Shown piece by piece: positions 50,156-61,500 of a DNA stretch of 64,000 nucleotides (position 1 is its first letter; the number at the start of each line of letters is the position of its first letter). Source of the stretch: Treponema denticola ATCC 35405 (GTDB lineage: Bacteria > Spirochaetota > Spirochaetia > Treponematales > Treponemataceae). Both the position numbers and the translations under genes were made by a program. The stretch lies in NCBI RefSeq assembly GCF_000008185.1, contig NC_002967.9, positions 1,116,001-1,180,000 on the forward strand, read 5' to 3'. The notes below the pieces were generated by a model. That model saw nothing but the letters and a program-made list of their open reading frames with translations. It made no database searches and had not been told where the DNA came from.

Positions 50156-50857
50156 TTAAACCGTGTTTCTTGTCAGCTTTTCCAAAACAGCCCGCAAGTT
50201 TTCGGCCTGTTTTAACTTTTTTTCCATTTTATCACGGCAAAAATCTGCCCTTATCTTATCCCCTATTTTTTCAAAAAGCGGCTTATAGTTTAAATACATA
50301 TCCGCTTTACTTTTTACCTCCTTTAAGTAAATTCTAGTAACTCTTTTTGTAAAATCCTGGGCGATAAAATAAATTTTTTCTTTTTTTAACTCATTTAATG
50401 GACGAGTAGTACAAGATTTAGATATCAGAATTTCTTTATTTAGTCTGATAAATAATTCTTCGGCGAGTTGCTTTATATAAGAATTAACAGAATCAACAGT
50501 TAATTCTTCAAAGCCGTTTTTATAAAGCCTTTTGTTTAAAATAGATTCAGCCCTATACATACAGCAGGCTAATACGCTTATATCACTCAAAAGATAAGAT
50601 AAATCCGGCAAAATATCTTCGATTCGTTCTTTTCTCAAAAGCTCAATCTTTTCACAATTATCCTTCATCAGGTACATAAGACCGATACTATCTATCTTTT
50701 GAATTTTTCCGCCTTCATATACTTCTATAGTTTGCCCTAAGATGGACATCTTCCCGCCTTTTTTTAAAAGTAAAATAAAAAGAGGAGGAATTACTATAAT
50801 ACCGATTATCAAAATAACCACCCAGCCGATTGCCGGCATACTGCTAATCTTGTCCAT
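50156..50857 (-). CDS. Prophage membrane protein of unknown function
   Basis: A 233-residue protein with one N-terminal hydrophobic segment (WVVILIIGIIVIPPLFILLL), then a helix-rich cytoplasmic or periplasmic body (ELLRKERIEDILPDLSYLLSD, KIYFIAQDFTKRVTRIYLKEVKSKA). No family recognised. It has a -10-like TAAGAT (50864-50869) 7 nt before the ATG, with a weak -35 (GTAACA) and no ribosome-binding site. A 107-nt gap separates it from the gene upstream (50965), which supports its own promoter. It precedes the endolysin gene. Confidence 0.6.
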   Translation of the reverse strand: MDKISSMPAIGWVVILIIGIIVIPPLFILLLKKGGKMSILGQTIEVYEGGKIQKIDSIGLMYLMKDNCEKIELLRKERIEDILPDLSYLLSDISVLACCMYRAESILNKRLYKNGFEELTVDSVNSYIKQLAEELFIRLNKEILISKSCTTRPLNELKKEKIYFIAQDFTKRVTRIYLKEVKSKADMYLNYKPLFEKIGDKIRADFCRDKMEKKLKQAENLRAVLEKLTRNTV

Positions 50858-50863
50858 ACACTA

Positions 50864-50892
50864 ATCTTAGCAAAAATAAAAAATTTTGTTAC
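50864..50892 (-). promoter_or_regulatory. Possible promoter of the lysis segment (leaderless layout)
   Basis: On the minus strand, GTAACA (50887-50892) and TAAGAT (50864-50869) are 17 nt apart; the ATG at 50857 starts 7 nt after the -10. The -35 is only a 4/6 match. Confidence 0.35.
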
Positions 50893-50964
50893 ATAAGTTA
50901 TAAAATTTTTATAAAAGTTAAATAAAGATTTAATGAATTTATGAAAAAATTACAATTCTAAGTT

Positions 50965-51645
50965 TTATTCTTGTAAATTTGAAATCATATAAATACCGCT
51001 ATCTGTTTTTATTCTAAAAATTGAAGAAAAGTGTGAAGAAGGTTTGACAAGCATTATATGTCTGATTTTTCCATTATGGAAACATGATAGAGGTGAAGGA
51101 AATGCTGTTTCTGCAGGTTTAAAAATTTTATTGTTTCCCATTATTCTTAATCCGCTGTCTTTTATAGGTCTTTCATAAATAAGTAACTCATAAAAATTAT
51201 AAGTAAAGGTTGCATCTATAGTTCTTCCATACCCAAAAATTCCTATAATAAGTTCTTTGACTTTAAATTTAACATTCTTTTCATCATAAGATGATATTGA
51301 ACCTTTACTATCTCTTGGAAATACAGAACCCAGTCTAAAAGGCCCATGTATCTCATTTGATGCTGATACTGTAGTGTATGAAATAGCTCCATATGCAGGA
51401 ATATTTTCATTACAAGTCATTTCTATTGTTAAACCTAATCCATACATAATAAATTCATTATCAAAAGAGATTCTAAAAACAGGTTCAGATGGAGCAGGGC
51501 TCCATACCGCATAATTGCATGAAGAATTTATATTTTCATCTTTTAAACATTCAGTATCACCTGTAATATATCCTCTTGTGTTTATTTTTGCAATATTTCC
51601 AAATTTTATAACATTCCTTGAAAATTCAGTTAAGGGAAAATCCAT
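50965..51645 (-). CDS. Prophage protein of unknown function
   Basis: About 226 residues from MDFPLTEFSRNVIKF, with AAAGGAAT upstream; an earlier in-frame codon at 51687 would overlap the preceding gene. The sequence is strand-rich (FRISFDNEFIMYGLGLTIEMT, IDATFTYNFYELLIYE), typical of tail or fibre accessory proteins. No family recognised. It lies in the tail-gene order just after the LamG-like protein and before the lysis segment. Confidence 0.6.
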   Translation of the reverse strand: MDFPLTEFSRNVIKFGNIAKINTRGYITGDTECLKDENINSSCNYAVWSPAPSEPVFRISFDNEFIMYGLGLTIEMTCNENIPAYGAISYTTVSASNEIHGPFRLGSVFPRDSKGSISSYDEKNVKFKVKELIIGIFGYGRTIDATFTYNFYELLIYERPIKDSGLRIMGNNKIFKPAETAFPSPLSCFHNGKIRHIMLVKPSSHFSSIFRIKTDSGIYMISNLQE

Positions 51646-51646
51646 A

Positions 51647-52816
51647 TTATATTCCTTTTCTAAACCATATTTCGCCAAACACGGCATTTTGAGGATCTTC
51701 TGTTAGTGTAGGTGCAATTAATTTATTTGCTGTAACAGTAGCCCCCTTTATATATATATCCCCATTCGTATCAATCTTAAAAATCTCTTCTCCCTTATTC
51801 CTAATCTTCAACCCATTCAGCTCATCAAACCACGCTTCAAAATCCTGATTAGTTGTATCGTCTGTATCAATTTTTAATTTTTGAACCACAAGATTTTTAA
51901 TAAACGCCTGATTGACTAAAAGCTCATCAATCATCGCTTTTTGAGCGACGAGCACTTTAGCAAACAAAGCCCCGAAGTGCCCCGTCTGCTGTTTTAACTC
52001 CTCAATCTGGAACATATGCACTAAGCACGACTGATACTCTTTTGCATAGTTTACTTCCGGCTCTAGATTTAACCATTGTGCACCGCTCCACTTATAGCAC
52101 ACCCCGACCTTCCAGCCTCCTATAGTTCTTCCGGAAAGAACCCAATCGCCGGAGTTAGCGTCTACGGCTCCGAGCCTTTCGCCTTTAGTGATGATGGCTG
52201 TTTTTGTATCGGGCACTGTTTCAACGACACCTAGATATTTCGGCGTTGCCTCTGTAACGATATTTTTAAGCTGCTGTACCTGCGTGCCTTTTGTTACAAG
52301 ACGATATAGGCCACGGATTTCCGACTCGGTAACAACTGCCTTGTACATTCTAACTTCATCAAAAGTAGCGTGAGTCCTGCCGCCTCCTAGTGTAAAGCCT
52401 TCGGAAAAATCTACAGGGTAATTTCCTGCCGTAACTTCGGCTTTTAGTTCCGCATTTTTGTAAACTTTAAAAAAGCTGTTCTTTGAAAAGAGAAAGCACC
52501 AATGCGCCTGCTCTTGGTCGTCTTTTATGTCGGTTACGGTTTTAACCTCGGCAAGTTCGATTGTTAAAAAGTCTGTTGTTTGGTCAAAGTAAGCTTTTAT
52601 ATTAGCTGTTGCAAAAACGCCCCTATAGGCGTCTGCTTCTACAACGCCGTCCCATTGCCGCCAAAGCGAGATAGTAAGTTCGTTTCTATTGCCGGCAATC
52701 GGCATAGTTCCAGCTCCTGCCGGTAAATAAACGGCATTGCCCGATACACCTTGAACAATTTGAGCATCGGCGGGCAAAGTCATGTTAGAGCCATTTGCGT
52801 AGTTGATTGCTTCCAC
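51647..52816 (-). CDS. Tail/fibre protein with LamG-like domain
   Basis: A 389-residue protein. Residues ~25-170 form a concanavalin/LamG-like jelly-roll (AVYLPAGAGTMPIAGNRNELTISLWRQW, GGGRTHATFDEVRMYKA with the EVRxYxxxLxxxEI-like end), which usually binds sugars or proteins. The C-terminal third has a carbohydrate-like WYKWSGAQWLNL segment and repeated hydrophobic-helix turns (VAQKAMIDELLVNQAFIKNL) that may form a trimer. It follows the tail-fibre gene with a 3-nt gap and starts with GTG behind GGAGG. It is a candidate host-recognition protein. Confidence 0.65.
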   Translation of the reverse strand: MEAINYANGSNMTLPADAQIVQGVSGNAVYLPAGAGTMPIAGNRNELTISLWRQWDGVVEADAYRGVFATANIKAYFDQTTDFLTIELAEVKTVTDIKDDQEQAHWCFLFSKNSFFKVYKNAELKAEVTAGNYPVDFSEGFTLGGGRTHATFDEVRMYKAVVTESEIRGLYRLVTKGTQVQQLKNIVTEATPKYLGVVETVPDTKTAIITKGERLGAVDANSGDWVLSGRTIGGWKVGVCYKWSGAQWLNLEPEVNYAKEYQSCLVHMFQIEELKQQTGHFGALFAKVLVAQKAMIDELLVNQAFIKNLVVQKLKIDTDDTTNQDFEAWFDELNGLKIRNKGEEIFKIDTNGDIYIKGATVTANKLIAPTLTEDPQNAVFGEIWFRKGI

Positions 52817-52819
52817 GAT

Positions 52820-53935
52820 TTACACCTCCGTTTCTGTAAACATGCCTGCAAAATGAAAGGCTCTTTCGTTTTCAGGAACATCAATATTAAATTGCAAAAG
52901 TTTAAGGCCGTTAATCTCTACCGTGTTTTGAATCACTTCATTTTCAGGAACATGAATAAAGCCCCATTGATAGTTGGGTAAGTTTTGTTTTATTTTTGCA
53001 AAGTTACCACAAACGATTTTATCAAAATCAAACTCGACGTTTGTTTTAAATCCTGTAAAAATGGGACTGGGCGTGTAATGGTCAGCCCAACACAAAACAC
53101 CTATTATTAAATTTCCTGTCTTTGAGTAGGGAATTCTTACATTTGTATGTTTTTTATTCGCAGCAAAATAAGATTTGGTAAGTCCTCCAGATAGTGAATC
53201 GTAAGTACTTTTGTTTGTCGGGTTATAAGAATCCAAATCAAAAATTCTTGTAGGTGTCCACATAAAGTCCGTGTTTCTTTCGGCCACAGCCCAGCCGCCA
53301 ATGTACCATGTTGCAACAGAGCTAGACAATGCTATATAAGAGTAACCCTCATCATTTTTTATTATATCTTCTTTGTTGTAATTAAAGGCGGTCCATTGGT
53401 AATATCTTGAGTCCCAAGCGTCTTGATTTTTTGGATTAAACACAACGCTCTTTCCATAGTCAGCATGCTTATCTGCAACTTGAGAACCCAGTAAAGTTTT
53501 AATACTTTTATCGGAATTACACATCCATGCTGTTATTATACCGTGGCTCCAGTTGTCATCGTTTGAGCGTTTTATAAAAAACGTTCCGTCTTTGTTTTCA
53601 GGCAATTTTAATTTAATAACAATATAATTTACAGGTGTTTGTGTTTCACAATTTGATATGACAGTATGTCCTGTAAATTTAACCATATATTGGGCATACC
53701 ATTTTCCATATTTTGCAACAGTCCCTGTCCCAACACCAATTAAATTAGTAAGAGGTTCATCTGTCATCTGGAAGTCTTCTCGACCGTCCCAAATTATCTG
53801 CCCGTTTTTGTAAAGCGGTTGTAAAATAGCGGCTTGCCTTTTTACTTCGGTAAAGTCGGTGTTAAACGTATCTCTTAAAGCGTTGTAGGTTTCCGTAAGC
53901 CGATTAACGGCTTCAATTACTTGTTCATTTGTCAT
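52820..53935 (-). CDS. Prophage tail/fibre protein
   Basis: A 371-residue protein. The N-terminal ~35 residues (EQVIEAVNRLTETYNALRDTF) are helical and could trimerise. The rest is rich in aromatic strands (YYQWTAFNYNKEDI, TWYIGGWAVAERNTDF, PNYQWGFIHVPENE) without a recognised family. It lies between the tail-collar and the LamG-like genes and starts behind AAGGAGATG. Assignment as fibre or baseplate component comes from position only. Confidence 0.55.
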   Translation of the reverse strand: MTNEQVIEAVNRLTETYNALRDTFNTDFTEVKRQAAILQPLYKNGQIIWDGREDFQMTDEPLTNLIGVGTGTVAKYGKWYAQYMVKFTGHTVISNCETQTPVNYIVIKLKLPENKDGTFFIKRSNDDNWSHGIITAWMCNSDKSIKTLLGSQVADKHADYGKSVVFNPKNQDAWDSRYYQWTAFNYNKEDIIKNDEGYSYIALSSSVATWYIGGWAVAERNTDFMWTPTRIFDLDSYNPTNKSTYDSLSGGLTKSYFAANKKHTNVRIPYSKTGNLIIGVLCWADHYTPSPIFTGFKTNVEFDFDKIVCGNFAKIKQNLPNYQWGFIHVPENEVIQNTVEINGLKLLQFNIDVPENERAFHFAGMFTETEV

Positions 53936-53949
53936 TTTTTTTCATCTCC

Positions 53950-55533
53950 TTATATAACTTTTATAAACGGGTATACCCCGTATGATTTAACTCGATTGTC
54001 TTCGGCTGTAGGGACTACACGAGAGGCGTCAAATCCTAATAACCGTAAATAACTGCTGGCTTGAGAAGTTCCAGAGTCAATATACCCCGTATCGAGGGTG
54101 TGAAATACTCCGGCAGTAAGATTGGGATAGCCGTCATTCCCTTGCACTCCAACTCGTCCCTTAAGGTTTCGAATGGCGTCTCCCTGAAACTCCAGTGCTA
54201 GTGCTGCACCGCCTCGATCGCTTCCGTCATCGACTGCTCTTAATGCAACGCCTCGCAAGTCAGGCAGTTTCGGATAGCCGAAAGAGTCATAGCCTAGATA
54301 GTTTTTCTTGTTTCTATCCCCAAAGTTCTCAAGCCAAAATTGATAAAACTCGGGGTAAAGTTCCGGAATAAACGAATAGCCGTTTGCATATAAATAGCCG
54401 TAGGTATATTTTTTGTTTGTAAAGTATCTTACCTCGCCGATTGCTCCCGACTCTTTAATAAACCGGTCTCTGTGAGCATTCTCCAACTCGTTAGTTTTTT
54501 CTTGAATAAAATTAAGCATTTTATTTTTTTCTTCAAGATAAAAATTATTTATTTCATTCTTAAAATTGGTAATTGTTTGTTGTGCATTATTGCTAAGTTT
54601 ATTTTCCGTATGCTGCAAAATTTCATCAATTAAGGATTGCTTAATATTGCCTTCAAAGGCCCACACGTGGCCTCTAAAATCTACCACCGCATAGCAGCCA
54701 AGCCCGAATGTTTTGGCGTTTATATTTTGAGAGACTTTATTAGTTGCAGGTTCTTCAGTTTGAATTGTAACATTAAAAATCCCTGTTAATTTATAAACTA
54801 TTAAATACTGCTTAGCTCCGTTACCGTTTTGCTTATCAAAGAAAAGTTTTAATGTAAAATCGTTTTTTAATTCTCCAGATAAAATTATAACGTTATTTAA
54901 AGCTTCTTCAAAAGTCATTTTGATTTCTGTTTTATTTGTACAATCAAGCTCTATGATTTTAGATTGCCAAGCTGTAAATGAAGGGGTTGGAGCGGGCAGA
55001 GCTTGGGGTGTTTCATCAAAGTTCAGAAGACTTAAAATGTCGGTATCGGTGGGGAATGATAAGTAATTTTCGGCATCACTTGCAACTTGCAAGACTGCCC
55101 GGGACTTATAATAATCTGCAAATTTTTTATTAAAAACTTCTCTATCAACGTCTAAGGCTTCCGACATCTCATCAAAGATTTTTAAGTCTATAAAAAGATA
55201 ATCCCTTAAGGCTTTAAAAGCTACTTTGAAAGCATTTATCTCTGATTCGCCTTTTTTCGCATTTTGAGCTTTTTGTAAAATAATAGGATATTCCGTTTCA
55301 ATAATACCGACTTCTTTTTTTAAAATTTGCTTTTCATTTGCCGTAATAACTCCGTCCGCCGATATATTCTCGTACAGCTTTTCAATATCTGCAATAATCT
55401 TTGATTGTTGTGCATCCGAGCTTTTTAAATGAGTATGAATAGAATTTAATGCTCCGTTTTCTAACTTGCCTAAAACTTTTAAACTTCCTACGGTCAAAGC
55501 TTCAGAGCTTTTATCGTTTGATCTTAGATTCAT
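53950..55533 (-). CDS. Tail-collar-domain protein
   Basis: A 527-residue protein. The N-terminal ~340 residues are helical and charged (ENISADGVITANEKQILKKE, a segment seen in phage tail proteins). The C-terminal ~170 residues are a tail-collar domain: GAIGEVRYFTNKKYTYGYLYANG, PKLPDLRGVALRAVDDG, ending in YGVYPFIKVI. Such proteins trimerise and carry receptor-binding tips. It lies 24 nt after the giant polyvalent gene and starts with ATG behind GGAGGG. Confidence 0.75.
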   Translation of the reverse strand: MNLRSNDKSSEALTVGSLKVLGKLENGALNSIHTHLKSSDAQQSKIIADIEKLYENISADGVITANEKQILKKEVGIIETEYPIILQKAQNAKKGESEINAFKVAFKALRDYLFIDLKIFDEMSEALDVDREVFNKKFADYYKSRAVLQVASDAENYLSFPTDTDILSLLNFDETPQALPAPTPSFTAWQSKIIELDCTNKTEIKMTFEEALNNVIILSGELKNDFTLKLFFDKQNGNGAKQYLIVYKLTGIFNVTIQTEEPATNKVSQNINAKTFGLGCYAVVDFRGHVWAFEGNIKQSLIDEILQHTENKLSNNAQQTITNFKNEINNFYLEEKNKMLNFIQEKTNELENAHRDRFIKESGAIGEVRYFTNKKYTYGYLYANGYSFIPELYPEFYQFWLENFGDRNKKNYLGYDSFGYPKLPDLRGVALRAVDDGSDRGGAALALEFQGDAIRNLKGRVGVQGNDGYPNLTAGVFHTLDTGYIDSGTSQASSYLRLLGFDASRVVPTAEDNRVKSYGVYPFIKVI

Positions 55534-55557
55534 TCTTTTTCCCTCCTCAATTCCTAA

Positions 55558-58500
55558 TTATCTTCGGCCCCATAAGGCGCTAGGCATCTCTCCATTAAAA
55601 AGTTGTTCTGCTGTATAAAAGGCTTCTTTTACACCAGATGTTGGTAGTCCCAATGTAAGGGCTGAAGCTTCCCAATATTTTTGAGCGGCTTTTTTTATAT
55701 CTGCATCGGTTAAGGCTTTTGAACCGTCTATAAACTTTTCTGCAGCTACAAACACATTAGAGTTACCTTTATATTTTGTTTTACCGGTAATTGCCTTTTC
55801 TGCAAAGCCTGTTATCATGCCATTGATTAAAGGTATGCTGTCCGTTGCTTGCGTAAAAGTGTAAAAAATACCTCGGCGTATTTTATCTTCTGGCTCATCT
55901 TTATCATCTCCAAACCCCTCGGTAATAGCTCCCACGGCAAGACCGGCTAAAGCGTAACCCGTGATTATTCCGGCTGCTCTTTTATACTGCTTATTCTTTA
56001 TCGCATTGGGTAGATCGTGCCTTATATTATTGTAAATAACATTAAGTGAGCTTTGAAATTGTAAAAGCATTCTTAAGGCTTCACCTCCCTCTCTAAAAAG
56101 CGGTGCTAATTCTTCGGCCCTTCCTGACGGCTGCGTTCTTACCAATACATCATCGGCCCATTGCGTAGCTTTCAAATCTATTTCCAAATCGGTTAAGGGC
56201 TTTTCAAGACTTGTATTAGCTTTTCTAAGTCTCCCTTCTTCTTCTCTAAAAGCCGCAAGCCAGCCCGGAGCAACACAAGCCTTATCTATCCACTCTAGGC
56301 CTTCCATTCCTTTTTGTTGTAATTTAGTAATAGCTTTGCCGCCTTTAGTCTTAGCCTCTTTTGCGAGTTCATCAACTATACCCTGCATCATATCAAAGCT
56401 TCTGTCCTGCATTAGTTTACTTCGTGAGTGAATAAATTCCATCATCTCCTTATTATATATCGTTAAATCTAAGGCAGCCTTTGCATAATTTACGGGGTTG
56501 ACATACTGCATAAATGGGGCAGGGCTTGTTAAACCTTGCTTTATAATCCCTGACATCTTCCAGCCTAAATAAGCGGCTGCCGTATTTCCTCTCAACATTC
56601 TTAGCATCTTATCCGTATCTGAATAAACTCGTCCGGCTGTCGGATCTACAATCGTGTTTACCTGCTTATCAAGGTACCTTAAAGCTTCGTTTCCGTATGC
56701 TGCTTCAAGAGTTCGTCTAAATTGTTTTGAATCATAACCTTTTATAACCCTGTTTAATTTTTGGGCATATTTATCATAAGCATAAAGCCTCTCGTTTGCT
56801 TCTACGCTTTCTAAGAATGTATTTACTGCATTCAACTTAATAGGTGATTGATTCCCCTTTCCTATATCGATACGGGCCTTAGTTTGTCCTTTTTCTATAC
56901 CGTGCCTTGTGCCTGTTGCGTGCTCTCCTACAATCTTTTTTTGCACTTTTCGAGCATCTTCTTCTCCTGATACATCAAGCCTCAACATTGGAAAGTAATC
57001 ATCTCGTATTTCCGTAATAATATTATTTACAGTGCGGTTATGGTCTTTTAATCTTAGCCCTTCAGCTTTATATTCTTTTTTTAGATAATCCACAAGGTTT
57101 TTAATTTTTTCATCGCTCCGGATTAATTCTTCCGCTTTTTCAAGAACCCTGCCGTATCTCATTTCGGAAAAAGTATCTAATGCTCCATAACTATTTGATT
57201 GTTTTGCAATATCTCTTTCGTCTTGCTCTGCAAAGTTTCCGTATTGGACAGCCGCTCGGCTTTTTTCGTCAAAACTGGCAAGGTAGGCACCTATTATCTC
57301 GCTTACACTTAATGTTAAATCCTTTTTATCCTTTCCTACATAAAAATTTTCAAACAATATCTTTTTTTCTAAGTCTGCAACTTTTAATCCGTTTTTTTCC
57401 ATAAACTCATTAAAATGACTTAAGCGGGTATCCATCCCAGCCTTAAACCGATTGTAACATTCTCGTTGCTCAAATTCCAATAAGTCATATAGAACGCCTC
57501 GGCTTCCGCCGTCAAGCATTTCTATAAAAGCGTAAGGCCTCATCGCCGCATACTTTAATTTCCGCCTTAAAGCCTGTAAGCCTCCTTTTTTTTGTTTTTC
57601 TACATCGCTCCAAGTTGCAGCCTTTTCATCAAAACCTTTTTTGTGTATAAAGTTTTTTATACCCATATCTCTAATTAAGTAAGCTTCAAATTTTTCTGTT
57701 GCTTTTTTAGCAGAATATTTTTGTCTACCTTCTCTATAAGTTTTTTCTATAACCTTTGCTAAGTCTATAAGCTCATCAACCGTCCATTGACTTAAAGGCT
57801 GGTGTTTTAATTTTGCGATCATTGAATCGGGTAAAACGGTTGAGGCTAGTTTTTCTATTTGTTTATCCGTTAAATCTTCTGTTCTCATGTCTAAAAAGTT
57901 CTTTTCTGTGCGGTTATAAAGACCTAAACTAAAAAACTTATTTCGGGCCGGTATTAGTCTTTGTGCGAGCTTTTTATCATCGGCCGTCCATTCTCCTATA
58001 GGCTTATTTTCAAGAAGATTTCTTAAAGTCTCCCAGCCTTTTTTATTTCCTGCCATTCTAGCTAAAGTTTTTCTGTATTCCTCATTTGTTGACCATAAAG
58101 CATAAGCTTCTCTTATTCTAGGATCATCTTTATCGATGGTTGCGTTTAAAGCTTTTTGTACATCTTTTTTTAAAAACATTTGAACTGCTGCTAAAGCTTC
58201 CGCTTCCTCTGCGTTACATACTTTTAAATTTACTCTTTTCATAACCGCTTTTAAAGCAACATCACGGGCTTTAACCGTATCGGTTAAGACTTTTCTATTT
58301 ATTCTTTCATTTTTTAATTGTTCTTCCAAATTGTGAATAATTCTGCTATCGTATGCATTATCTTCTTTTAATTTGGCAATCTGCTTTTCAAGTTCCTTTA
58401 TATTTTTATTTTTTTCTTGAATAAGTCCTTCTATCTGTTTTATGTCTTCACTTGTAATTGTTCCTTTATTGATACGATCTTCCATTTCCTTATCATTGAT

Positions 58501-61500
58501 TACCTTGATAAGCTGTTGCTTTTCTGCAGGGCTCATATTTTCAAGCTTTAATTCATCCAGTTTAACACCGATATCCGGTCGGCTTTTGAGCTTTGTTTTA
58601 ATGATTGAATCCGTTGTTTCGGCATCTTTAACCTTCATATCTTCACGGCCCATTATATCCGCATAAAGCGAACGATAAGAACGTGGGTTATTTCTCATCT
58701 GCCCTTGAATATTTTTTATGGAGTTTTTAGAAAAATCCTTGCCTCTAAAGGCGTTTGCCATTTGACTTTTCCATGCGTGATTTTTCATTTCTCTATTTAT
58801 TCTTGATTGTTTTCGTTTTAAGTCATCGCGATAATCCGCTTCTTGTTCGTCTGCCGGTTTAAAGTTATCAAAATCAAAATAGTAAATATTAGCGGCTTCT
58901 TTTACAAGCTCTTCTACTTTTTGTACATCTTCCATTTCTTCAATAAACATTTCATCTTGAATTTCAGCTCTGGACTTACGGATCTGTTTTTCCTCTGTAT
59001 GATTTTCACTTACCGCCTTTGCATAAGTTTCAGTCCATGCTTTCTCCTTTTCTGTCAGGCTTCTTAAAGCATTAAAGCCGTTAAGTTCTGCAAAGATATT
59101 TCTAAAGCCTTGTAAATCCTCTTTAATATAATTTAAGGCTATAGTATGTTGTTTTTCGGTTAAAGGTTTACCATTCGTTATTTGATATGCGATTGTAGAA
59201 AATGCTCCGCCTGAGCTTTGCATTAAATCTTTCAGCTCTGTAAAACCTTGATTTTCTGCTTTTATATAAGCTTTCATAAACTCCCGCATAGCCTCACGGT
59301 TTTCCATCATTTTAATAAATGTATCGTTTTTTATGTTTTCATCTTTTAAATCTTTTTGTAAAGCCTTTTCAAGTTCAGGCGTTAAAGAGTCTCTATATGC
59401 CTTATCAGCCTTGGCCCTTTCTTCATTGTCTGCATATAAAAACCTATATGCTTCACTTGGGCTTTCTCCGATAACAATACTTTCTAAATGTTCCCTAGCG
59501 GTTTCTTCTCCTCCCGATTCTGAAGCCTCGGCTATTTCCTTGTAAGTTTCCGCCTCCGTTTGAAAATAAATAGCTTGCGGGTTATCGCCTATAATATCAC
59601 TTTTTTTCAAAACTCCTGTATTGACATTTCCTGCATTTTCGCCGATAATACTATTAGAAGGGTTGAGTTTGGAGAATGCCTCTAAGGGGAATGATACCCC
59701 GGTGATTGCGCTCCATTCATCAGCCCTTTTATCGTCTACATACAATAGATTTCCATTATCTATCCAACCTTGTAAAGTATTCCATCCGCTTTTTGCTATT
59801 ATGTCTCTTTCATAAACACTTCGGATTGAATTTATTGTTCCGTGCTTATCTTCATAATTCATCTCTATAGCAGCAATTACCGGCTTACCGTCTATGATAT
59901 GCTCAGTAAAAATTAAGCGGCTGTTAGGTTGGCTTTCATTTTGCGACTTAAAAACCGCTATAGGATCAAGCAGCTGTTCCGGCAAGGTTTTTAATATGGC
60001 TTGTGTTATATCCTTATGTTTATCGGTTATATGTTTAAGAACTGCACCCGTTACCGTTATAGGCTTATCCTCAAAACCTACTGCCCGTAAAATCGCAGGT
60101 GTGCGTTTTGTTACCGTTAAAACCTCATTTCCCTTTAAATTTCCGTTAAAGTACTTATCAATTCCCTTTCTATACTCATCTGCATTTTCTTTAAAATCTA
60201 TTTCTTCCTGAGTTACCGGCTCCGTTTGAAAAAGCATATCTCCCATATCATTAAGCCGTCTTTGTTCAAGGGCTCTATTGGCAGTAAACTCCTCATAACT
60301 TGTATGGGCACTTTTTGCATCTTCTTGTATTTTTGCCTTTATAGCCTCACCATCAAGCCCGGGAAAGTTCTTTTTATAATATTCAATAGTTTCAGCTTCA
60401 TACTGTGCACCGTTTAATCTTATATCCTCTTTGCGTTCTTCTGCTGCCTTTATGCTGTTTTGCATTGCTTCCCGTGCTGCCTGCGTCGCCTTTTCGTATG
60501 CTTCGTTTATCTTTCCCTTTTCTGTCTTTTCTGTATTGACGGCTTCGATGTTTTCGGTTATACTGGAATCAGCCTGAGCCGTGGGTGTGCCGCTATTTTT
60601 AGCCGTCTCCCACCTTTGGGATTTGTCGTTTTCGGCTTCCCATCTTTGCTCAGGCTTAATTATTTCATCAAGTTCAAGCGAGTATATTCTATGCCCATGC
60701 TCTTCTGTTTCTTTTAATGTTATGAGTGCTTCGCCGCTTTTACCGTCTGATAATGTCAAGGCTGCTGTAAAACGTTTTATACTTACTATATTTGAGCGTT
60801 CATTTTTTATATCTGTATGAGTATTAAGTAATTTTGCTTTTTCATAAAGAACTTTTATTTCTGCAACTGCTCCGTAATGTTCTTTACGCGTAAAACCGTT
60901 AGCTTCAGATTTTTCTACCGCCTTATTGCTTGTCATCTTATTTATTCCGGTAGAAGATAAACGAGCTATTATGCCTGTTTCTTTATTCTTTATATCTGTA
61001 TTTTTTACACCTTCAAGAGCTTGTTTTACTGCATCGACTGACGATAAAATATTTTTTATAAATACACTATTGCTTTCGTTCTCATTATCAATGCGTTCTT
61101 CTGCCTGTTTTAAGGTACTGTTATCTTTTCCTAAAAGCTCATCATATACCTTGCGTATATCATCATTTATTCCGATTATTTCTTTTAAGTTTTTATAAAT
61201 ACGGCTTAAAAACTCAGCAGCCTTTTGGAATATGTTTTTTAATTCCTCTGTAGGAGCCACACCTTCCTTTAAATATTGTTCAAACCCTTGTGCAAATTCT
61301 TCTTCTTGTGCTCTTGTCCATTTGCCGTCCTTTACATCAAAAGCCGATTCCGCCTGTATCAATAAGTCTCCGTTTAAAGTCTTTCGTGCAACATGAGCCG
61401 CCTCATGTACAAATGTACTAAAATCTGCCTTTTTACCTACATAAACTAAGGCTTTTATATCCCCTTGCATTTCTTTAAAGGCAGCAGCTCCCTTTATATC